From contig CALGUD010000017.1 in NCBI GenBank assembly GCA_937901915.1, positions 1-21,287 of the forward strand: a stretch of DNA of 21,287 nucleotides. Direction: 5' to 3'. Source of the stretch: an uncultured Flavobacteriaceae bacterium (GTDB lineage Bacteria > Bacteroidota > Bacteroidia > Flavobacteriales > Flavobacteriaceae). Each line of letters opens with the position of its first letter. The first letter of the stretch is position 1. The notes below the pieces were generated by a model, which did no database searches, was not told the DNA's origin, and worked only from the letters and a program-made list of their open reading frames with translations. Below, in pieces: positions 7,323 to 14,160 of this stretch. The translations under genes and the position numbers were made by a program.

Positions 7323-8900
7323 TTATTTTAAAGAATCATCTATTTCATTGATTTCCCATGGAACTTTTTCAGATTTATAATAATTAATATTCATTGCTTC
7401 AAACCAGTTGGCATGTTTGGCCAGACGTATTTTATATTCATCCCAGTTTCGAAGAGAGTCCTGGCTCCAGCCAATTTCGGCATATCCCGGTAATCTCGGG
7501 AATACAAGATATCCAACTTCATCGATATCAGTAACCGTTTCACTCCACAAGGGAGCTTCTATACCGAGTATGTTTTCTTTTTTAATATCAGCTTCAATAG
7601 TAGCCGGATTCCAGGAATAAGCAGTATCAACTTCAATATAACCTGCCCAACGCAATCCTAATTTTGTGTCTTTGTGGTATTTCATATCCAGGTATGCTTT
7701 GGGTGCCGGCGACATGATAATTTTAGTTCCTTGTTTAATTCCGCGGACGGCATTTTCGGGTTTACTCCAATATTGTACTACTGAATTTTCTTTTAATGCA
7801 GCATGGGCTATTTCATCCCACCCAATAACCTGTTTCCCGTGTTTATGAACTATTTCCTGTGCCCTGTTTATAAAAGGAATGTAATCTTTGAGAGGCGTGG
7901 CATGTGATTCATCCCCACCAATATGAAAGTACGGACCGGGTGTAATTGCTGCTATTTCGCCAATAACATCATCAATAAACTTATAGGTGATTTCTTTATC
8001 CGTACAAAGGGTGCTAAACCCTACCCTCATTTTCGTGTACATTTTTGGAGCTATCCCATTGCAATTGAGTTCCGCATAGGATGATAAGGCTGCATTTGTA
8101 TGCCCGGGCATATCAACTTCAGGTATTACGGTAATATACCTTTTCTGTGCATAATGAACGATCTCTTTATAATCTTCCTGGGTAAAAAAACCTCCTGGTC
8201 CGCCACCTACTGCTGTTTGGCCGCCATGAACAGTTAAATTGGGCCATGACTTTATTTCAATGCGCCATCCCTGGTCATCTGTTAAATGCAAATGGAGTGT
8301 ATTCATTTTATAAAAAGCTAGCCAGTCTATAAAGGTTTTTACATCCTCCACACTAAAAAAATGTCTTGCCACATCCAGCATGGCGCCCCTGTACTCATAT
8401 GCTGGCAAGTCTGTTATTGTACCCGTACCTACATGCTGTACAGTGTCGTTAATGTGTATTGGAAGTAGCTGACGTATTGTTTGTATTCCTCTGAATATTC
8501 CTTCCGTTTTTTTTGCTTTTAGTTGAATAAATTCTTCATTGATATTTAGGTTATACGCTTCATTACCTGTGATGGAATCATTTAAGTGTAAATAAATATT
8601 GCCATAGGTCTTTTCTCCCGTAAAACTTTCAATTTTTATACTGTCATGAAGAAAGTCTCTAAGAAACTCAGCTATTTTATACAATTCGCCGGATGTAGTG
8701 TCTACATAAATTCTAGTACGCGGAGTTAAAGCCAACGAACTATTGGTGGCAATAACTGATACGGGTATAGGAATTATACTGTTATTTGAAATATTAATCT
8801 GCTCTGGGGGTATGCGGACAATTTCTTCAACTTTTTTATTATTGCAGGATATAAGAACTGTTAACGAGAGTAGTATTTGTAACAGGAAGGTTTGTTTCAT
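7323..8900 (-). CDS. GH20 beta-N-acetylhexosaminidase lipoprotein
   Basis: A 525-residue exo-acting glycoside hydrolase of family GH20, which removes terminal beta-linked GlcNAc or GalNAc by substrate-assisted catalysis. A lipoprotein signal peptide ends in the lipobox LISC with C19, followed by NNKK, so the protein is probably membrane-anchored. A GH20b-type N-terminal domain spans about 42-165 (IIPIPVSVIATNSS onward) and the TIM-barrel follows from YRGAMLDVARHFF (170-182). The catalytic Asp-Glu pair is D330-E331 in HIGGDE. Other barrel motifs are LHLHLTDDQGWRIEIKSWP, EVDMPGHTNA and GWDEI. A 2-gene arrangement with the protein upstream is possible, but there is no SusC/SusD pair, so it is not part of a visible polysaccharide locus. 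It could serve chitin-oligomer, glycoprotein or peptidoglycan-sugar use. Confidence 0.96.
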   Translation of the reverse strand: MKQTFLLQILLSLTVLISCNNKKVEEIVRIPPEQINISNNSIIPIPVSVIATNSSLALTPRTRIYVDTTSGELYKIAEFLRDFLHDSIKIESFTGEKTYGNIYLHLNDSITGNEAYNLNINEEFIQLKAKKTEGIFRGIQTIRQLLPIHINDTVQHVGTGTITDLPAYEYRGAMLDVARHFFSVEDVKTFIDWLAFYKMNTLHLHLTDDQGWRIEIKSWPNLTVHGGQTAVGGGPGGFFTQEDYKEIVHYAQKRYITVIPEVDMPGHTNAALSSYAELNCNGIAPKMYTKMRVGFSTLCTDKEITYKFIDDVIGEIAAITPGPYFHIGGDESHATPLKDYIPFINRAQEIVHKHGKQVIGWDEIAHAALKENSVVQYWSKPENAVRGIKQGTKIIMSPAPKAYLDMKYHKDTKLGLRWAGYIEVDTAYSWNPATIEADIKKENILGIEAPLWSETVTDIDEVGYLVFPRLPGYAEIGWSQDSLRNWDEYKIRLAKHANWFEAMNINYYKSEKVPWEINEIDDSLK

Positions 8901-8992
8901 GATGAGCTATTTATTACTAAGATAGGGGTTATTGTTTTAGGTTTTATGAAGACAAGCTTTATTTGCTCTTATTAGACAGAGTTTGAAGAAAC

Positions 8993-9601
8993 TCAGTTGT
9001 TGTCACGATTTGTTTTTTGTTTTTCAAAGCCGTTCTCTGTCCATTTTAAAGTAATATCATAGTCCAGCTTTAAAAATTTCATTGATTCTTCCATCCATCC
9101 AAATAATTCTACATGAATTAAGTGAGTATTAGTGTCAAAATGATATTGTACATTATTATCAAAGTCCGATATATTATCAAACCATCTGTTTTCAGAGAAA
9201 AACTCTCTGGCAGCAATAGCGGGTAGAAGATTTTCTTTTACAATAATTCCTTCACTAGTTAAGCCCCAGGTTTCAATTTCGGAACTAACTTCGTTTAGAG
9301 TATAAGACATCATTAATGGTGATGAATTTTGTCTTTCAAGAAGAAAAAATGTAATTTGTGATGAAGGATGTTTACACTTAATTTCCAGCATTTTATCGCT
9401 TTTGGCCGTAATTTTCCAATTTTCAGTTTCCCCTTTACTAATTAAATCATTTTTTTCTTCCAGTGAAATGCCTTCAGTAGTATGGTCAAATATGGAAGCC
9501 GGGGCTTTATTAAAAAGTTCAGAAATAGTATAAGTACTCATTTGGCTGCTGTCCATCGCAAAAAGAATTAACATGAGTGATGTAGTAATATTTTTTATCA
9601 T
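8993..9601 (-). CDS. Unrecognised secreted protein
   Basis: A predicted 202-residue protein that I cannot assign to a family. The frame is open to an ATG at 9646, but the ATG at 9601 gives a much better export signal (MIKNITTSLMLILFAMDSSQ), so that start is preferred. The mature part is hydrophilic and mixed alpha/beta. It contains WKITAKSDKMLEIKCKHPSS, a charged middle with EIETWGLTSEGIIVKEN, and an acidic-aromatic C-terminal part (FDNISDFDNNVQYHFDTNTH). It has one cysteine and no obvious catalytic motif. It lies upstream of the GH20 gene on the same strand, 92 nt apart, so a functional link is possible but unproven. Confidence 0.7.
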   Translation of the reverse strand: MIKNITTSLMLILFAMDSSQMSTYTISELFNKAPASIFDHTTEGISLEEKNDLISKGETENWKITAKSDKMLEIKCKHPSSQITFFLLERQNSSPLMMSYTLNEVSSEIETWGLTSEGIIVKENLLPAIAAREFFSENRWFDNISDFDNNVQYHFDTNTHLIHVELFGWMEESMKFLKLDYDITLKWTENGFEKQKTNRDNN

Positions 9602-9749
9602 AAAAATTAAATCGTATAAATTTCCTGTAAATGATGAATATTTCAATAAAGGCGTTTAAATGTAATAAATTTAAAGAAACAGTACTGTCTTATTAAATGG
9701 ATTAAACTATTTTTAGTTCAATTATTTAATAACCTACAACAGAAATAGT

Positions 9750-10334
9750 ATGAAACTCGTTTTTGCTACACATAACAACAACAAACTAGTCGAAGTTAAA
9801 AAGCTTGTTCCGGGAAATATTGAATTATTAAGTCTAAATGATATTAATTGTAATGAAGAAATACCTGAGACTTCAGATACCATTGAAGGAAATGCGAAAC
9901 AAAAAGCAGAGTTTATTTTCCAAAAATACCAGGTTACATGTTTTGCTGATGATACCGGGCTGGAAGTGGAAGCTTTGAACAATGAGCCCGGCGTTAAGTC
10001 CGCCAGATATGCAGGCGAACAAAAAAATTCCGATGACAATATGGACAAGCTTTTAAAGGAGTTGAATGGCAAAACCAACAGATCTGCTCGCTTTAAAACG
10101 GTTATAGCATTGTGTATAAATAATAAAACTCTATTGTTTGAAGGTATTATAAACGGCTCAATTATTCATGAAAAAAAAGGGAATAAAGGTTTTGGCTATG
10201 ACCCCCTCTTTATTCCTGATGGCTATAATAAAACCTTCGCACAACTACCTCTGTCTGTAAAGAATAAAATAAGCCATAGGGCCATAGCAATGGAAAAACT
10301 CATTCAATATTTACATAATTACAATTCTAAATAA
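9750..10334 (+). CDS. rdgB: XTP/dITP diphosphatase (RdgB/HAM1 family)
   Basis: A house-cleaning nucleotide pyrophosphatase that hydrolyses ITP, dITP and XTP to monophosphates and keeps deaminated purines out of nucleic acids. The 194-residue product has the expected order of motifs: FATHNNNK (5-12), SDTIEGNAKQKA (about 42-53) with the metal-binding Glu, CFADDTGLEVEAL (64-76), GVKSARYAG (81-89), GFGYDPLFIP, and the C-terminal KISHRAIAM. The ATG at 9750 matches the family N-terminus exactly. It is divergent from the unknown secreted protein gene and is followed on the same strand, after a 123-nt gap, by the RNA helicase, which has its own promoter candidate. Confidence 0.97.
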   Translation: MKLVFATHNNNKLVEVKKLVPGNIELLSLNDINCNEEIPETSDTIEGNAKQKAEFIFQKYQVTCFADDTGLEVEALNNEPGVKSARYAGEQKNSDDNMDKLLKELNGKTNRSARFKTVIALCINNKTLLFEGIINGSIIHEKKGNKGFGYDPLFIPDGYNKTFAQLPLSVKNKISHRAIAMEKLIQYLHNYNSK

Positions 10335-10420
10335 GCATTATTAATTGTAAATTAATGCAATAGCTATAGTTCAATTCGGAAAGTTTGATCTCTAAGAACA
10401 TAAATGTGGATTAATAACAC

Positions 10421-10428
10421 TACCTTTG
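10421..10428 (+). promoter_or_regulatory. Candidate -7 box of the DEAD-box helicase gene
   Basis: TACCTTTG matches the Bacteroidota -7 consensus TAnnTTTG exactly and ends 29 nt before the ATG at 10458, giving a leader of roughly 20-25 nt. It lies within the upstream open-frame extension, which argues for the start at 10458. No convincing -33 TTG is seen at the usual spacing. Confidence 0.5.
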
Positions 10429-10457
10429 CGCCCAATTTTAAACACTTAAATTATTGT

Positions 10458-12209
10458 ATGAATAAATTTGAACAATTAGGACTCAACGAACAGCTGCTTA
10501 ACGCCGTCAAAGACATGGGCTTTGAAACACCTTCTGAGGTGCAAGAAAAGGCTATTCCGGTCCTATTAGCTAAAGACACCGATATGGTTGCACTGGCACA
10601 GACAGGAACGGGAAAAACAGCTGCTTTTGGTTTTCCTTTGATTCAAAAAATAAATGCAGATAGCAGGACCACTCAAGGCCTGATCCTATCTCCAACACGT
10701 GAATTGTGTTTGCAAATCACAAATGAATTAAAAAACTATTCAAAGTACGTAAAAGGACTTAATGTAGTGGCTATTTATGGAGGTGCCAGTATATCTGAAC
10801 AAGCCGGACTCATAAAAAGAGGTGCACAAATAATTGTTGCTACTCCGGGAAGAATGCAGGATATGGTTAAGAGAAAAATGATTGATATCTCTAAAATTGA
10901 GTATTGTATTCTTGATGAAGCTGATGAAATGTTGAATATGGGTTTTTATGAAGATATCACCGCCATTCTTTCTCATACACCTGACAGTAAATTTACATGG
11001 CTTTTTTCTGCTACGATGCCCCAGGAGGTAGCTCGTATATCTAAAAAGTTTATGTCAAATCCTCATGAAATAACTGTAGGTAGTAAAAATTCAGGTTCTG
11101 CAAATGTACAACATGAGTATTATGTGGTTGGTGGCAGAGACCGTTACCAGGCATTAAAACGTTTGGCAGATGCTAACCCTGATATTTTTTCTGTTATTTT
11201 TTGCAGGACCAAACGCGATACACAAAGTGTCGCCGAAAAATTAATTGAAGACGGCTACAATGCAGCTGCTTTACATGGCGATTTAAGTCAGAATCAGCGG
11301 GATATGGTAATGAAATCCTTCAGAACAAAGCAAATTCAAATGCTGGTTGCCACTGATGTTGCTGCGCGAGGTATTGATGTCGATGATATTACTCACGTAA
11401 TAAATTATCAGTTACCTGATGAGATTGAAATATATACGCACCGCAGCGGACGAACAGGGAGAGCCGGAAAATCGGGTATCTCCATGATCATTGTTGCGAA
11501 AAGCGAATTAAGAAAAATTTCAGCAATCGAAAGGATTATTCAACAAAAGTTTGAAGCTAAAAAAATACCGAATGCAGAAGAAATATGTGAAATTCAACTG
11601 TATCATCTTGCAAGTAAAATAAAAAACACAGAGGTTAATGAAGAAATAAATGATTATTTACCTGCTGTAAATGATGTATTAAATGGTATTGACAGGGATG
11701 AACTGATTAAAAAAATGGTTTCTGTTGAGTTCAGCCGATTTGCACGTTACTATAAAAAGAACAAAGACCTGAACACATCTGCGGTTAGCGATTACACATC
11801 ATCTAATGATGATGGAGCTGCCCGTTACTTTATTAATGTTGGTGAACGGGATGGTTATGACTGGAAAACACTGAAAGATTTTATCCAGGAAACAATGGAA
11901 CTTGACAGGGATGATGTTTTTAGAGTTGATGTTAAAGAAAGTTTTTCATTTTTTAATACCGATGCTAAACATACGGATGCTATCCTCCAAAAATTTTCCG
12001 AATTTAAATTAAACGGCCGTTTTATTAATGTTGAAGTTTCTAAAACCAAAGAAGGTGGTGGTGGAAGAAACAGAGGTGACAGGAAAAGGATTGATGGAAG
12101 AAAAGGTAAAGAAAAAAGTTTCGGAAGGGACAAAGGCTTCAATAGAGATAAAAAGTTTGATGGTAAAAAAGGTGGCAATCCCAATAAGAGAAGTAAAAAA
12201 AGATTTTAA
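10458..12209 (+). CDS. DEAD-box ATP-dependent RNA helicase with DbpA-like C-terminal domain
   Basis: A 583-residue cytoplasmic RNA helicase of the DeaD/CsdA/DbpA group, which remodels structured RNA in ribosome assembly, mRNA decay or cold adaptation. Motifs with positions from the ATG at 10458: Q motif GFETPSEVQ (21-29), Walker A AQTGTGKT (47-54), PTREL (79-83), TPGR (129-132), DEAD (153-156), SAT (184-186), then VATDVAARGIDVDD and HRSGRTGRAG in the second RecA domain. About residues 455-535 (ARYFINVGERDGYDWKTL to FINVEVSKT) resemble the DbpA RNA-binding fold. The last 45 or so residues are a Gly/Arg/Lys-rich tail with repeated GRDKG/NRDKKFDG units. An earlier ATG at 10404 is rejected because MNKFEQLGL is the family start. 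A strong terminator follows. Confidence 0.96.
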   Translation: MNKFEQLGLNEQLLNAVKDMGFETPSEVQEKAIPVLLAKDTDMVALAQTGTGKTAAFGFPLIQKINADSRTTQGLILSPTRELCLQITNELKNYSKYVKGLNVVAIYGGASISEQAGLIKRGAQIIVATPGRMQDMVKRKMIDISKIEYCILDEADEMLNMGFYEDITAILSHTPDSKFTWLFSATMPQEVARISKKFMSNPHEITVGSKNSGSANVQHEYYVVGGRDRYQALKRLADANPDIFSVIFCRTKRDTQSVAEKLIEDGYNAAALHGDLSQNQRDMVMKSFRTKQIQMLVATDVAARGIDVDDITHVINYQLPDEIEIYTHRSGRTGRAGKSGISMIIVAKSELRKISAIERIIQQKFEAKKIPNAEEICEIQLYHLASKIKNTEVNEEINDYLPAVNDVLNGIDRDELIKKMVSVEFSRFARYYKKNKDLNTSAVSDYTSSNDDGAARYFINVGERDGYDWKTLKDFIQETMELDRDDVFRVDVKESFSFFNTDAKHTDAILQKFSEFKLNGRFINVEVSKTKEGGGGRNRGDRKRIDGRKGKEKSFGRDKGFNRDKKFDGKKGGNPNKRSKKRF

Positions 12210-12232
12210 TATTTGATTGTTAATATTAAAAT

Positions 12233-12259
12233 AAAAATGTGCCTTAGGGCACATTTTTT
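12233..12259 (+). terminator. Intrinsic terminator after the helicase gene
   Basis: An 11-bp perfect stem (12233-12243 with 12248-12258) closes a TTAG loop. The GC core is TGTGCC/GGCACA, and the 3' arm merges into a run of T residues, ending at G12260. It starts 23 nt after the helicase stop and ends about 37 nt before the next gene. The A-rich 5' arm would also let it work on the minus strand. Confidence 0.88.
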
Positions 12260-12296
12260 GTTTTAGATTATTTACTTTTAGCACCAAGTTTAAATA

Positions 12297-13055
12297 ATGA
12301 AGAAATCATTTTTTTTAATATTTGTTTTATTTAGCTTTTTTGCTTTTTCTCAGGAAGACTTACTAAGAGGTGTTGTGGTAAATGCCGAAAATGATGTTCC
12401 GGTTGATAATGTTCATGTTGTGAATTTGAACCAGGTAATTGGCACACTAACTAACCCAAAAGGTGAATTTGAAATTTCTGCCCGGGCAAATGACACCCTT
12501 TACTTTTCTTTTATAGGTTTTAAAGCCATTAAAATAAAAGTAACTAATGACATGCTTAAATTCCAGGAGATTAAAATAGGGCTTACCGAATTAGCTTATA
12601 CATTAGAAGAGGTTGTGGTAAGGCCATATCAACTTACCGGTTACCTTGAAATTGATGCAAAAAATATTCCTATAAATAATTCCCCCAGGTACAGTATTTC
12701 AGGCCTCCAAAAGGGCTATGAGGCCGGAAACAGAAGTCCGGGTGGTATTTCGAAGGCCCTAAATGCCTTATTTAATCCGGCTGATTTCCTGAATAATCTT
12801 TTTGGCAGCAAACCTGCTCAGATGCGAAAACTCAGGCAAATGAAGCAGGATGACGAAATACGTGACTTACTCGCTTCTAAATATGACAGGGAAACACTAA
12901 TGGCCCTGCTGCAAATTCAAAAAACAGATATTGACGATATTTTAAGAAACTGTAATTATTCAGACAGTTTTATACAAACAGCTAATGATTTACAAATACT
13001 AGACGCCATAAGCGGATGTTATGAGGAGTATAAAGTATTGAACCGACCCAGGTAA
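12297..13055 (+). CDS. Secreted carboxypeptidase-regulatory-like domain protein
   Basis: A 252-residue exported protein with a signal peptide ending near FAFSQ (about residue 19) and a CarboxypepD_reg-like beta-sandwich at about 22-100. Domain signatures are LRGVVVNAENDVPVDNVHV, GTLTNPKGEFEIS, and DTLYFSFIGFKAIKIKV. It is followed by LTELAYTLEEVVVRPYQLTG (about 96-115), which resembles the junction between this domain and the plug of TonB-dependent receptors. No barrel follows. Instead there is a charged helical C-terminal part (PAQMRKLRQMKQDDEIRDLL onward) with two cysteines. Such stand-alone proteins are common in Flavobacteriia and their role is unknown. It stands alone after a terminator and is convergent with the HD-hydrolase gene. 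Confidence 0.85.
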   Translation: MKKSFFLIFVLFSFFAFSQEDLLRGVVVNAENDVPVDNVHVVNLNQVIGTLTNPKGEFEISARANDTLYFSFIGFKAIKIKVTNDMLKFQEIKIGLTELAYTLEEVVVRPYQLTGYLEIDAKNIPINNSPRYSISGLQKGYEAGNRSPGGISKALNALFNPADFLNNLFGSKPAQMRKLRQMKQDDEIRDLLASKYDRETLMALLQIQKTDIDDILRNCNYSDSFIQTANDLQILDAISGCYEEYKVLNRPR

Positions 13056-13130
13056 GAAATAAATACTTCTTAAAGCGATCATCCGGTGCAAAGTCTCAAT
13101 GAATTTCTTTTGATTAAAAATTCCCCACCT

Positions 13131-13186
13131 ATTTTTCCAAATGCTTTTTCATTGGATTTACTACAAATTTTTCTAAATGCTTTATC
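13131..13186. repeat. Imperfect 20-bp direct repeat
   Basis: Two 20-nt copies at 13131-13150 and 13167-13186 differ at 2 positions and start 36 nt apart. They lie in the 152-nt gap between two convergent genes. Read on the minus strand the 36-nt offset keeps frame, so they could be remnants of coding repeats, but no intact gene is visible here. Confidence 0.5.
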
Positions 13187-13207
13187 TTGTCAATACTGGA
13201 AGAAAAA

Positions 13208-13840
13208 TTAAATACTTGAACTGAGCCCTTTCAATTCTGTTTTTAAGTTTTCTCTTGCCTGCTCTTCGTATTTTTTATAAAAAGCATCCGTTTTAAATAT
13301 CCTTTCCGTATTTAGAAAATATTGAAGCACTTTTTTTCTCCCTTTTTTGTACAGAAAGTCCGGGTAGATTGAAAATTCTTTCCTGATCTTTTTTGAGTAT
13401 TCCATATAATTATCAGGAGTATCTCCTAAAATTGCCAGGTCAAAGTCTACAAAGTAGTTTGTGTCAGTGTTAGTATTACCGCTGTGTTTTTTGGTGGCCA
13501 TGATCTGCTTAAGGCACCTTGAAATTTTATCACCCGGCACCCCAAGCCGGCTTAACCGGTCTTTAGCAATGTCAGCACTTTTTTGTTCATTGTCTTGCCT
13601 TATTGCTTTGTAAACAACATCGTGGTAAAAAATAGAGAACAGAACAGTGTCAGGGTCACTTAATAAATCCATGTATTCAAGAGCCTTTTCAATCATGTAT
13701 TTTAAATGGCAGAGGTTGTGATAATGTCGCTTTTTATCAGAATAGGATTTTTCTATTTCTGCCCATAACGCGGCTGTGAGTTTTACATCATCCGTGTAAT
13801 TTAATGCCAATTCATTCCATATTGATTTTATATACTCCAT
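13208..13840 (-). CDS. HD-superfamily predicted metal-dependent phosphohydrolase
   Basis: A 210-residue protein resembling the COG4339 group of predicted HD-type phosphohydrolases. Metal-binding residues can be placed as RHYHNLCHL (H41 and H45), FYHD (H73-D74), KKHS (H119) and a later acidic stretch VDFDLAILG (D132/D134). The arrangement Y-H-N-x-x-H, HD, H, D is typical of that group. No signal peptide is present, so it is probably cytoplasmic. The substrate is unknown; HD enzymes act on nucleotides or other phosphate esters. It is a single gene, divergent from the xylanase across a 320-nt gap. Confidence 0.85.
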   Translation of the reverse strand: MEYIKSIWNELALNYTDDVKLTAALWAEIEKSYSDKKRHYHNLCHLKYMIEKALEYMDLLSDPDTVLFSIFYHDVVYKAIRQDNEQKSADIAKDRLSRLGVPGDKISRCLKQIMATKKHSGNTNTDTNYFVDFDLAILGDTPDNYMEYSKKIRKEFSIYPDFLYKKGRKKVLQYFLNTERIFKTDAFYKKYEEQARENLKTELKGLSSSI

Positions 13841-13860
13841 TGATGTAAATCTTTCGTTAT

Positions 13861-13902
13861 TTTATTTCACGGTTGAAAATCCCATCTCGATAGTGAAATA
13901 AA
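13861..13902. repeat. Inverted repeat upstream of the HD-hydrolase gene
   Basis: TTTATTTCAC at 13861-13870 and GTGAAATAAA at 13893-13902 are exact reverse complements separated by 22 nt. The position, 21-62 nt before the HD-hydrolase ATG, suits an operator or a leader hairpin. There is no T-run to mark it as a terminator. Confidence 0.5.
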
Positions 13903-14120
13903 CTTTATCCCTTCTAGTACCCAAATTAAAACTAAATTATAAAATTTATTCAGGTATAAGAATACATCATCCTATAAATATTAGTTAACAGGATTTAAGT
14001 TTAAACTAATTTTCATGCAAAACCACTCTTTTTCCTTAAATTAATTGAAGATCAACTACTTATGACTCATAATTATCATCTTTTGCAACAAAATTGCTAT
14101 TTTTTTTCTTTACAAAATCG

Positions 14121-14128
14121 TAACTTTA
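14121..14128 (+). promoter_or_regulatory. Candidate -7 box of the xylanase gene
   Basis: TAACTTTA differs from TAnnTTTG at the last base only and lies 32 nt before the ATG. A TTG at 14094-14096 is 24 nt upstream, slightly longer than the usual spacing. It is a tentative assignment. Confidence 0.35.
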
Positions 14129-14160
14129 TAGAAGTTCATTAACCTTTAAATTCTGACTTT

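Larger units (their letters stand above)
13841..14160. other. Divergent intergenic region between HD hydrolase and xylanase genes
   Basis: A 320-nt AT-rich region holding the upstream signals of both flanking genes. It contains a 10-bp perfect inverted repeat (13861-13870 with 13893-13902, 22-nt loop) 21 nt from the HD gene, a 10-bp palindrome AGTTTAAACT at 13998-14007, and a weak promoter box near 14121. I see no small gene in it. Confidence 0.6.

Noticed and set aside
9602..9646. Upstream in-frame ATG for the unknown secreted protein
   Set aside because: Starting at 9601 gives a proper signal peptide, while the longer form would bury it behind 15 polar and aromatic residues.
9679..9688. 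10-bp palindrome ACAGTACTGT between the divergent unknown-protein and rdgB genes
   Set aside because: Short and isolated; no promoter box or matching regulator nearby, so chance is a sufficient explanation.
10404..10457. Upstream in-frame ATG for the DEAD-box helicase
   Set aside because: The family start MNKFEQLGL is at 10458 and a TACCTTTG promoter box lies inside the upstream extension.
11855..12287. Several antisense or shifted open frames over the helicase 3' end (for example 12009-12287 minus, 12028-12216 plus)
   Set aside because: They arise from the purine-rich low-complexity tail of the helicase and show no domain features or independent start signals.
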